A DNA stretch of 64,000 nucleotides, taken from NCBI RefSeq assembly GCF_012935325.2, contig NZ_JABBYG020000005.1, positions 124,001 to 188,000 on the forward strand. Direction: 5' to 3'. This stretch comes from Paenibacillus sp. PL91. GTDB taxonomy: Bacteria > Bacillota > Bacilli > Paenibacillales > Paenibacillaceae. The translations under genes and the position numbers were made by a program. Positions 34,296-41,602 of this stretch are shown piece by piece; the first letter of the stretch is position 1; each line of letters begins with the position of its first letter. The notes beneath the pieces were generated by a model that did not search any database, was not told the origin of the DNA, and saw nothing but the letters and a program-made list of their open reading frames with translations.

Positions 34296-36974
34296 ATGGA
34301 AAAATGGATGCTAATTGACGGCAATAGTATAGCTTACCGCGCGTTCTTCGCCATGCCTCCGCTCACGAATTCGGCAGGCCAGCATACGAATGCGATATTT
34401 GGTTTCACAACGATGCTGCTTAAGCTGCTTGAGCAAGAAAACCCGACTCATGTGCTGGTTGCGTTTGACGCCGGCAAAATGACGTTCCGCCATGAAGGCT
34501 ATACCGAATATAAAGGCGGAAGGCAGAAGACGCCGCCTGAGCTATCGGAGCAATTCCCGGTGCTTAAGGAGCTGCTTCACGCGTTCAGCATCGCACAGTT
34601 CGAGCTGTCAGGCTACGAGGCTGACGATATTATCGGTACGCTAACGAAGGCGGCTGACGAGAAGGGCGTCGATACGGTCGTTGTAACCGGAGATAAAGAT
34701 ATGCTCCAGCTTGCATCCGACAAGGTGACTATTGCGGTTACGCGCAAAGGCGTCAGTGATGTCGATCTCTACACGCCAGAAGCCATTCAAGAAAAATACG
34801 GCCTAGTTCCGATGCAAATTATCGATTTAAAAGGGCTTATGGGAGATACCTCGGATAACATCCCGGGCGTGCCAGGCGTTGGCGAGAAGACGGCGCTTAA
34901 GCTGCTGCACGAGCATGGATCGGTCGAGAGCGTGCTCGACAACTTGGACAAGCTGAAGGGCAAGCTGAAGGAAAACATCGAGAACCACAAGGATGACGCC
35001 ACGATGAGCAAAAGGCTGGCAACGATATTCCGCGAGGTGCCAATCGAGCAGGGCGTTGACGAGATTCGTTACGCCGGCTATGACGGCTTGAAGCTGGCAG
35101 AAGCGTTCCGCAAGCTCGAGTTCAAGTCGCTGATCGAGCGTTTGCAGCTGGGCGCGGAAGCGGGCGATATGGAAGAGGAAGCGCAGGCTGCGGCTGCCGA
35201 TCTCAATATCCATGTGATCGAGTCGGAAAAGGATGCTGATACGCTTGAGAAGCTGGTTCAACTGCTTGAGCAAACGGACAAAAACGGCTTGTATGTAGAA
35301 GCAATAGGCGAGAACCCCCATCATGCGGAACTGATCGGCCTGGCGATTGCTACGGAGGAGGCAGTGTTTTCCCTGCCGTTCCCTGTTCTAAAGTCTCCTT
35401 TCGCGGCTAAGCTTCGCGCTTGGCTGGAACAAGCGGACAAGCCGAAGTACGGCTTTGATCTGCATAAAGTAGAGCTCGCGCTAAAATGGAGCGGAATCAG
35501 CTTCGAAGGAGCGGCATTCGACGTACAGTTGGCCGCATATTTGCTTGATCCTACCGAGGCTAGTCAAACGCTTAGCGGAATTAATGAGAAGCAAGGGCTG
35601 TCTACCTTGCCTTCCGATGAATCCGTTTATGGCAAGGGCGCGAAGTTTAAGGTGCCTGACAAAGAGACGCTTTACCGGCACTTGGCACTGAAGGCAGAGG
35701 CCATTCGCCAGCTAGTGCCGCTATTGACCGAAGAGCTGAACCGGACCAGCATGAGCAAGCTATATTTTGACATCGAGCAGCCGTTGTCCCGCATTCTTGC
35801 TGGCATGGAGCATCTCGGCATAAAGGTTGAGAAGGAAGAGCTTGAGGCTCTTGGACGCAATCTGGAGCGCCAGCTCACGACAATTATAAGCAGTGTGTAC
35901 AAGCTTGCTGGAATGGAATTCAATATCGGCTCGCCTAAGCAGCTTGGCGAGGTTTTGTTCGAAAAGCTCGGACTGCCCGCAAAGAAAAAGACGAAGACTG
36001 GCTATTCGACCGATGCAGAGGTGCTGGAGGAATTAGCTCCATACCATGAGATTATTCCGCTTATTTTGCATTACCGCCAGCTCTCGAAGCTGCAGTCCAC
36101 TTATGTGGAGGGCTTGCTCAAGGAGGTTCGCAAGGAAACGGGCAAGGTGCACACTTACTACCGCCAGACGATTGCCGCAACCGGACGTCTAAGCAGTCAA
36201 TTCCCTAACCTGCAAAACATTCCGATCAGGCTTGAGGAAGGCCGTCAAATTCGGAAGGCCTTTGTTCCTTCTGAGCCAGGCTGGCTCATTCTCGCAGCCG
36301 ATTATTCGCAGATCGAGCTGCGCGTGCTCGCACATATTTCGGGTGATGAGAATCTGAAGGAAGCGTTCATTAACGACATGGACATCCATACGAAAACCGC
36401 GATGGACGTATTCGGCGTAGCGGCCGATCAGGTCGACTCCAACATGAGGCGTTCCGCGAAGGCGGTTAATTTTGGAATCGTATACGGCATTAGCGACTTT
36501 GGTCTATCTCAAAACCTAGGCATTACGCGCAAAGAGGCTGCCCACTTTATCGAGCAATACTTTGAGGTGTTCAAAGGCGTGCGTAAGTTCATGGACGATG
36601 TCGTCAAGGATGCCCGTCGTGACGGCTATGTGACAACATTGCTTGAGCGGAGACGCTATCTGAACGATATTAAAGCGTCAAACTTCAATATCCGCTCCTT
36701 TGCCGAGCGCACCGCGATGAACACGCCGATTCAAGGTACTGCGGCAGATATCATTAAGCTAGCGATGGTGCATATGGATGCCGCGCTGCGCGAGCGCAAG
36801 ATGAAAAGCCGAATGCTGCTTCAAGTGCATGATGAGCTCGTATTCGAGGTGCCGCAGGAGGAGCTTGAGATCATGAAGACGCTAGTGCCGGAGGTCATGG
36901 CTGGGGCGCTTAAGCTTGATGTTCCTCTTAAGGCGGACATGAGCTACGGTGACAATTGGTATGAAGCAAAGTAG
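34296..36974 (+). CDS. polA: DNA polymerase I
   Basis: 892 residues: 5'-3' exonuclease (about 1-290; GYEADDIIGTL, TGDKDMLQL), a 3'-5' exonuclease-like domain (about 310-480), and the polymerase domain with motif A (ILAADYSQIELRVLAH), motif B (RRSAKAVNFGIVYGISDFGL) and motif C (LLQVHDELVFEVP). The proofreading acidic residues do not stand out in the middle domain, as in the Bst-type enzymes of Bacillales, so proofreading is probably absent. AGAAGG lies upstream. Followed by mutM, the conserved Bacillales order. Confidence 0.97.
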   Translation: MEKWMLIDGNSIAYRAFFAMPPLTNSAGQHTNAIFGFTTMLLKLLEQENPTHVLVAFDAGKMTFRHEGYTEYKGGRQKTPPELSEQFPVLKELLHAFSIAQFELSGYEADDIIGTLTKAADEKGVDTVVVTGDKDMLQLASDKVTIAVTRKGVSDVDLYTPEAIQEKYGLVPMQIIDLKGLMGDTSDNIPGVPGVGEKTALKLLHEHGSVESVLDNLDKLKGKLKENIENHKDDATMSKRLATIFREVPIEQGVDEIRYAGYDGLKLAEAFRKLEFKSLIERLQLGAEAGDMEEEAQAAAADLNIHVIESEKDADTLEKLVQLLEQTDKNGLYVEAIGENPHHAELIGLAIATEEAVFSLPFPVLKSPFAAKLRAWLEQADKPKYGFDLHKVELALKWSGISFEGAAFDVQLAAYLLDPTEASQTLSGINEKQGLSTLPSDESVYGKGAKFKVPDKETLYRHLALKAEAIRQLVPLLTEELNRTSMSKLYFDIEQPLSRILAGMEHLGIKVEKEELEALGRNLERQLTTIISSVYKLAGMEFNIGSPKQLGEVLFEKLGLPAKKKTKTGYSTDAEVLEELAPYHEIIPLILHYRQLSKLQSTYVEGLLKEVRKETGKVHTYYRQTIAATGRLSSQFPNLQNIPIRLEEGRQIRKAFVPSEPGWLILAADYSQIELRVLAHISGDENLKEAFINDMDIHTKTAMDVFGVAADQVDSNMRRSAKAVNFGIVYGISDFGLSQNLGITRKEAAHFIEQYFEVFKGVRKFMDDVVKDARRDGYVTTLLERRRYLNDIKASNFNIRSFAERTAMNTPIQGTAADIIKLAMVHMDAALRERKMKSRMLLQVHDELVFEVPQEELEIMKTLVPEVMAGALKLDVPLKADMSYGDNWYEAK

Positions 36975-37022
36975 CCCACTGGCGGGCAGTTTCGGGTATA
37001 ATGGTTGTTGAGGTGAGGAGAA

Positions 37023-37874
37023 ATGCCTGAATTGCCAGAGGTAGAAACCGTAAGACGAACATTAATTGAACTTGTAGCGGGCAAACGAATCCAATCTGTA
37101 ACCGTTAGACTCCCGCGTATTATACAAAGGCCCGCAGAGCCCGAGCAGTTCGCCGATGCGCTTGTCGGGCATACGATCGAAACGGTCGAGCGGCGGGGCA
37201 AATTTTTGCGTATCATATTAGACGGCCTTGTGCTCGTGTCGCATCTGCGCATGGAAGGGCGTTATGGCGTGTTTCCTTCCGAGGAGCCGATAGAGCTGCA
37301 TACGCATGTTATTTTTCATTTTGACGACGGTACGGATCTGCGTTATAAGGATGTGCGCCAATTCGGCACGATGCATCTGTTCCAAGCGGGGTCTGAGCTA
37401 GAGCTTCCGCCGCTAAATAAGCTGGGCATTGAACCGCTAGAGCCATCCTTCACGCTTGAAGCGCTGCGCGGCAAGCTGGAGAAGCGCGCGACGAAGATCA
37501 AGCCGCTGCTGCTCAATCAAGAGCATATCGTCGGACTAGGCAACATATATGTGGATGAGGCGCTGTTCCAAGCGCGGATTCATCCGGAACGAACGCCGAA
37601 TACGCTGAAGCCAGCCGAGTGGAAGCGATTATATGAAGCGATTCGCGCTACGCTCGCGCATGCCGTTGAAGCAGGCGGATCATCGATCAAATCCTATGTA
37701 AACGGGCAAGGCGAGATGGGCATGTTCCAGCATCAGCTCCTCGTGTATGGCAAGAAAGACGAGCCGTGTCCGACTTGTACAAGACCTATCGAGAAATTTA
37801 CGGTTGGCGGCAGAGGGACGCATATTTGCAGCAAATGCCAGCCGCTTGCTATACCGAACAAAGTAAAGGCTTAG
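37023..37874 (+). CDS. mutM: Formamidopyrimidine-DNA glycosylase
   Basis: 283 residues. N-terminal catalytic PELPEVETVRR (Pro after the initiator Met), Lys in the LVSHLRMEGRYG segment, H2TH region (LLLNQEHIVGLGNIYVDEAL), and a C-terminal zinc finger with four Cys (CPTC, CSKC). It excises 8-oxoG and ring-opened purines. Gene order polA-mutM-ytaF-coaE supports orthology. Confidence 0.96.
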   Translation: MPELPEVETVRRTLIELVAGKRIQSVTVRLPRIIQRPAEPEQFADALVGHTIETVERRGKFLRIILDGLVLVSHLRMEGRYGVFPSEEPIELHTHVIFHFDDGTDLRYKDVRQFGTMHLFQAGSELELPPLNKLGIEPLEPSFTLEALRGKLEKRATKIKPLLLNQEHIVGLGNIYVDEALFQARIHPERTPNTLKPAEWKRLYEAIRATLAHAVEAGGSSIKSYVNGQGEMGMFQHQLLVYGKKDEPCPTCTRPIEKFTVGGRGTHICSKCQPLAIPNKVKA

Positions 37875-37907
37875 CAGCATTTCCTTATCGACAAGCACAG
37901 ACAAATA

Positions 37908-37997
37908 CTCCCCGCATATGATAGATGTGTTACGAACAATAGGCGGATGACTACTCACAGCAACATTGGTGAGCCGGGCAGCCGCTTGTGCGGGGAG
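37908..37997 (+). promoter_or_regulatory. Leader with a pairing element covering the ytaF ribosome binding site
   Basis: CTCCCCGCA (37908-37916) is a perfect 9-nt complement of TGCGGGGAG (37989-37997), which contains the ytaF Shine-Dalgarno. A CTCAC/GTGAG hairpin lies between. A structure that hides the ribosome binding site is possible. No known riboswitch class is recognised. Confidence 0.4.
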
Positions 37998-38008
37998 GGA
38001 CTAAAGTA

Positions 38009-38725
38009 TTGTTCGCGCATGTTGCTTCACTGTTAGTTCTTGCTTTTGCCGTTAGTTTAGACGGATTTGGCGTTGGTGTGACCTATGGCTTGCGAAGAAT
38101 TCGCATTCCGCTATTGTCGGTGTTTATTATTGCATGCTGCTCCGGCTTGATTATTTATTTGTCGATGCAGGTCGGAGGTTGGCTAACGGGGTTTCTATCT
38201 GAGTTTGTTGCTCGTCTGATTGGTGCATGTGTGCTTATCTTAATTGGAGGCTGGGCGCTGCTGCAGCTAAAGCGTGGAAAACAAAACGATGAAGCTGTTG
38301 AAGCGGCAGAGATCGCAAGTCAAGGAAGCGCGAAAATAGCTGAAAGCAAGGTCCAATCGCATGCTGGAGAAATGGCGAGTACAGCGCTTGTTGTTATGGT
38401 GGAGCTGAAGCGATTAGGATTAGTGATCCAAATATTGCGGACACCGCAAGCGGCAGACGTTGATAAGTCGGGAACGATCTCTGCATCGGAGGCGGTCATG
38501 CTCGGCGTGGCATTATCGCTTGATGCATTCGGAGCAGGGCTTGGAGCCGCATTGATCGGTCTTCCTTCCTTGATTACCGCTCTAACCATTGCCGCAGCGA
38601 GCGCGATTTTCCTAGTAGGCGGCATCCGCTTTGGCTTTCGTTTCTCCGCATGGAGAGGCATGCAAACATTATCTTTGCTGCCAGGCATATTATTAATCAT
38701 GATGGGAATCATGAAGCTGTTATAA
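38009..38725 (+). CDS. ytaF: Sporulation membrane protein YtaF (MntP/DUF204-like)
   Basis: 238 residues from TTG 38009, 9 nt after GGAGGG. Six membrane segments in two repeats, each with a conserved Asp (LAFAVSLDGFGVGVTYG and GVALSLDAFGAGLGAAL), the pattern of the MntP-type cation exporter family. A hydrophilic central loop (about 88-150) is present. Its sporulation association is from the Bacillus homologue; cation transport is family inference. Confidence 0.88.
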   Translation: MFAHVASLLVLAFAVSLDGFGVGVTYGLRRIRIPLLSVFIIACCSGLIIYLSMQVGGWLTGFLSEFVARLIGACVLILIGGWALLQLKRGKQNDEAVEAAEIASQGSAKIAESKVQSHAGEMASTALVVMVELKRLGLVIQILRTPQAADVDKSGTISASEAVMLGVALSLDAFGAGLGAALIGLPSLITALTIAAASAIFLVGGIRFGFRFSAWRGMQTLSLLPGILLIMMGIMKLL

Positions 38726-38740
38726 TTTGAGGTGAAATGG

Positions 38741-39337
38741 ATGAAAATCGGATTAACCGGCGGTATTGCCAGCGGCAAAAGCACTATCGCTAAAATGCTT
38801 GTGGAGCGTGGTGCGCTGCTGGTCGATGCCGATCAAGTTGCAAGGGAGGTTGTCCTTCCCGGAGAGTCAGCATTAGAGGCAATCGCCTCTACGTTTGGAC
38901 AAGCTGTCCTTGCGGCAGACGGATCGCTTGACCGCAAAGCGCTCGGCGAGATCGTATTTCAAGATAAAGCCTCGCTTGCGAAGCTAGAAGCGATCACCCA
39001 CCCGGCTATACGCCAGAGAATGCAGCAGCGCATACATACGTATGAGGAGCAATTCCCGGAGCGATTAGTCGTAGCGGATATACCGCTCTTGTATGAAACC
39101 AAGCAGGAGCATTTGTACGATGGGATCATGGTTGTCTATGTACCGGCTGAGGTGCAGCAAACGCGTTTAATGGAAAGAAATCATTTGACCGAGGAAGAAG
39201 CCCGCCGCCGGGTAGCGCTTCAGATGGATATCGAGCAGAAGCGAGAAAAAGCGGATTGGGTCATCGACAATAGTGGAACGCTTGCGGAGACGGAGCGTCA
39301 GATCGAACAATTTTGGAAAAGTAAGTGTTTGCCATGA
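38741..39337 (+). CDS. coaE: Dephospho-CoA kinase
   Basis: 198 residues from ATG 38741, after GAGGTG; the GTG at 38732 lies in the ribosome binding site. P-loop GLTGGIASGKSTIAKML, the CoA-binding DADQVAREV, and lid-region RMLMERNH-like LMERNHLTEEEA with QMDIEQKREKADWVIDNSG at the C-terminus. Catalyses the last step of CoA synthesis. Confidence 0.95.
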   Translation: MKIGLTGGIASGKSTIAKMLVERGALLVDADQVAREVVLPGESALEAIASTFGQAVLAADGSLDRKALGEIVFQDKASLAKLEAITHPAIRQRMQQRIHTYEEQFPERLVVADIPLLYETKQEHLYDGIMVVYVPAEVQQTRLMERNHLTEEEARRRVALQMDIEQKREKADWVIDNSGTLAETERQIEQFWKSKCLP

Positions 39338-39900
39338 GAGTGCTGCTTAAGAAAAGAGTTTTGCTTGTATTGCTGCTGGGTCTCATAACGATCTTGTTTC
39401 TCAAATCGGATTGGCTGGCTGCAATGATGTACCCGGTTCATTTCAAGGATGATATTCGTGCGAGTGCGTCTAATTACGGTGTGGAGCCGCATTTGGTAGC
39501 AGCGATCATTCGGAGCGAAACCAACTATCGGACAGGCCAGGAATCACGAAAAGGCGCTTTGGGATTGATGCAAGTTATGCCTGATACGGCTGATTGGGTG
39601 ATTCAGAAGGCGGGTTTTACAGAAGTAACGGAAGATATGCTTAAGCATCGAGCAGATGTCAGCATAGAGGTTGGCGCGTGGTATTTAAAATCGTTGTATA
39701 AGCAATTTGATCATAATAAGATCGCAGCCATAGCCGCATACAACGCAGGACCAGGCAACGTAAGGAAGTGGCTTGATTCTGGTTTGTGGGATGGCACAAT
39801 AGACTCGGTGAAGGAAATTCCTTTTGGCGAAACGAGGCACTATGTACAGCGGGTCATATACTATTATAATAAGTATAAGGATTTATACCCGAGTTTCTGA
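39334..39900 (+). CDS. Membrane-anchored lytic transglycosylase (SLT domain)
   Basis: 188 residues beginning at an ATG that overlaps the coaE stop (ATGA). One N-terminal membrane segment (about 7-25), then an SLT/goose-lysozyme-like domain: catalytic Glu in AAIIRSETNYRTG, GALGLMQVMPDTADW, and AIAAYNAGPGNVRKWL. It should cut peptidoglycan glycan strands with anhydro-product formation outside the membrane. The GTG at 39325 is an alternative start. Confidence 0.9.
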   Translation: MRVLLKKRVLLVLLLGLITILFLKSDWLAAMMYPVHFKDDIRASASNYGVEPHLVAAIIRSETNYRTGQESRKGALGLMQVMPDTADWVIQKAGFTEVTEDMLKHRADVSIEVGAWYLKSLYKQFDHNKIAAIAAYNAGPGNVRKWLDSGLWDGTIDSVKEIPFGETRHYVQRVIYYYNKYKDLYPSF

Positions 39901-39932
39901 CGAATTCAAATAAATATGCAAATACAACGAAG

Positions 39933-39967
39933 CCTTGGAGGCCCGTCGCTTCTTGGACGGGCCCAGC
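39933..39967 (-). terminator. Likely terminator of the SASP gene
   Basis: GGCCCGTC and GACGGGCC form an 8-bp GC stem, extended outward by CTTGG/CCAAAG pairing, between convergent genes. The T tail on either strand is poor, so function is inferred from position. Confidence 0.5.
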
Positions 39968-40004
39968 CAAAGCATCCTTTATTCATACAACATGTAATGA
40001 ATCA

Positions 40005-40223
40005 TTATTTGTATTGACCAGCAAGGGATTGCTCGGCAATTTGCACTAGGCGACGGGTAATGTAACCCCCGATGGAGCCAGCGTCTTTTGTAGCCATGTT
40101 GCCGTAGTATCCGTCTTGCGGAATTGCGATGCCTAGCTCTTGAGCAACTTCAAATTTCATTTGGTCAAGTGCAGCTGTCGCTTGTGGTACTACTAGTTGG
40201 TTACTGCTGCGGGATGCGCTCAT
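40005..40223 (-). CDS. Alpha/beta-type small acid-soluble spore protein
   Basis: 72 residues with the two SASP signatures: KFEVAQELGIAI, including the GPR-type cleavage region, and GGYITRRLVQIAEQ. These proteins coat spore DNA and switch it to an A-like form, giving UV and heat resistance. CAAGGAGGTG precedes the ATG. A sigma-G-like promoter lies upstream. Confidence 0.96.
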   Translation of the reverse strand: MSASRSSNQLVVPQATAALDQMKFEVAQELGIAIPQDGYYGNMATKDAGSIGGYITRRLVQIAEQSLAGQYK

Positions 40224-40253
40224 GTATGTTCACCTCCTTGCGGTTGGTAAAAG

Positions 40254-40284
40254 TATTATGTGCAAAAATCAAAACTTCATTACA
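40254..40284 (-). promoter_or_regulatory. Possible sigma-G promoter of the SASP gene
   Basis: Read on the minus strand, a -10-like CATAATA lies 17 nt after TGTAATG, close to the forespore sigma-G pattern (GHATR, about 18 bp, CATnnTA). Confidence 0.45.
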
Positions 40285-40366
40285 GGAATTACTTGGAAAT
40301 TAAATTAATTTGAGAAGAGCCCTTTTCAAAGGCTCTTGCTAACTAAGAAAGGAGGCAAAACGCAGC

Positions 40367-40849
40367 ATGAAATGTCCATATTGCGACTATGCCGGAACAA
40401 AAGTATTGGACTCGAGGCCGGCTAACGAAAACAAATCTATTCGTCGCCGACGTGAGTGTGAAAAGTGCAGCCGTCGATTCACGACCTTCGAAATGATTGA
40501 AGAAACGCCTCTAATCGTCATCAAAAAAGACGGAAGCCGCGAGGAATTCAGCCGCGACAAAATATTACGCGGTCTTATCCGCGCTTGCGAGAAGCGTCCC
40601 GTTCCAGTAGAACGCCTAGAAGTCATCGTATCCGAGGTTGAGAAGGAGCTTCGCACAACGGCGCATGCCGAGGTAGACAGCAGCGATATCGGCGGCATCG
40701 TCATGAACGAGCTCTATCCCGTCGACGAGGTAGCGTATGTCCGCTTCGCATCTGTTTATCGCCAATTCAAGGACATCGATATGTTCATGAAGGAGCTTAA
40801 CAATCTGCTATCCAAACACCCGCTCAACGGTATGATAGATAAAGATTGA
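40367..40849 (+). CDS. nrdR: Transcriptional repressor NrdR
   Basis: 160 residues: N-terminal zinc ribbon (CPYC and CEKC, with [19 protein letters not shown]) and an ATP-cone domain ([20 protein letters not shown]). It senses dATP/ATP and represses ribonucleotide reductase genes. AAGGAGG lies before the ATG. No NrdR box set is near, so its targets are elsewhere. Confidence 0.97.
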   Translation: MKCPYCDYAGTKVLDSRPANENKSIRRRRECEKCSRRFTTFEMIEETPLIVIKKDGSREEFSRDKILRGLIRACEKRPVPVERLEVIVSEVEKELRTTAHAEVDSSDIGGIVMNELYPVDEVAYVRFASVYRQFKDIDMFMKELNNLLSKHPLNGMIDKD

Positions 40850-40875
40850 CAATTTTGGCGACCGTATGCTAAGAT
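40846..40875 (+). promoter_or_regulatory. Promoter of tRNA-Ala
   Basis: Perfect TTGACA (40846-40851), 18-bp spacer, TAAGAT (40870-40875). The -35 overlaps the nrdR stop codon. Confidence 0.78.
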
Positions 40876-40892
40876 CAATCTTGTCGTCATTT

Positions 40893-40968
40893 GGGGCCTT
40901 AGCTCAGCTGGGAGAGCGCATCGCTGGCAGCGATGAGGTCAGGGGTTCGATCCCCCTAGGCTCCACCA
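40893..40968 (+). tRNA. tRNA-Ala, anticodon GGC
   Basis: 76 nt including an encoded CCA. Acceptor GGGGCCT/AGGCTCC (one G-U), anticodon stem CATCG/CGATG with loop CTGGCAG (anticodon GGC, codon GCC), T arm AGGGGTTCGATCCCCC. It is the intact member of a family of 3'-end copies downstream and the presumed integration target of the region that follows. Confidence 0.96.
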
Positions 40969-41160
40969 AAACAATAACTCAAACCACTTCCTTGAAGTGG
41001 TTTTTTTATTGTTTTGGTGGAGCCCTATTGAGGCGAACCCCGGGGTTCAGTCCGCGCGGACGGAGCGAATGCGGAGGAGCACGGCGTTTGAATCTACCGC
41101 TAAAAATCCTCTTTGAATACGCTTCGTCAGCCATTTGATCAAAGATTCGGACATCCCATG
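40910..41160. repeat. 251-bp direct repeat, left copy
   Basis: Runs from within the tRNA D arm through its terminator to beyond GACATCCCATG. It recurs at 50760-51010 with a single visible mismatch (41106 region). Offset 9850 bp. Confidence 0.92.
40959..41024. terminator. tRNA terminator nested in a palindrome of the tRNA 3' end
   Basis: AAACCACTT/AAGTGGTTT with a T run is the terminator. Outside it, the 19 nt from GGCTCCACCA to ATAA (40959-40977) are repeated exactly as reverse complement at 41006-41024. The transcript's 3' flank could pair with the tRNA acceptor strand. Confidence 0.88.
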
Positions 41161-41602
41161 ACGGATAGACGAGCATGTGCGAGTCGTTACATCTAGGCTC
41201 CATATGAAGGGAACGCCATCACAAATCGTGATGGCCAGGCTGTCGAGAAAGTCTCGACAGCCTATTTTACGCCTAAATAGTTCTTCGTCTAGTCTTCGAT
41301 ATTCCATAACATGAAGAAAAGCCAGTTCAACTGAAATGGCTTTTTTCTTTTTCGCTACTCTTCGAAAGGATCACGATTTTGTTCTATTAATTGGCAACAG
41401 ATATGACCGAAATGCTGGCTTGCTTAGCCTTGATTCACCGTAGAAGGCCGAATGTCCACATTTGTATATGGATTGTAAACACAAGTATATCGAAGAAACG
41501 AATGCCCCTACTTATAATAAAATTGCTGCAGGAGTTGAGCATGGAGGGTCATGCGGTAAGCTGGAGTAAAATTCGAGCTAATAAACAATGGGGGGGATCT
41601 TA
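41025..41602. other. Structured non-coding stretch after tRNA-Ala
   Basis: Contains two perfect palindromes (GAACCCCGGGGTTC at 41035, GTCCGCGCGGAC at 41051), an isolated CTAGGCTCCA at 41192, hairpins GCCATCAC/GTGATGGC (41215-41235) and a 12-bp stem AGGCTGTCGAGA/TCTCGACAGCCT (41237-41263), and a terminator at 41315-41346 (AAAAGCCA/TGGCTTTT). From 41350 to 41590 no clear gene or promoter is seen. The six G at 41590-41596 are the ribosome binding site of the next gene. Confidence 0.65.

Noticed and set aside
40866..41138. Open frame over tRNA-Ala and the duplicated block (and its copy at 50719)
   Set aside because: Encodes tRNA and palindromic sequence; duplication explains why both copies are open.
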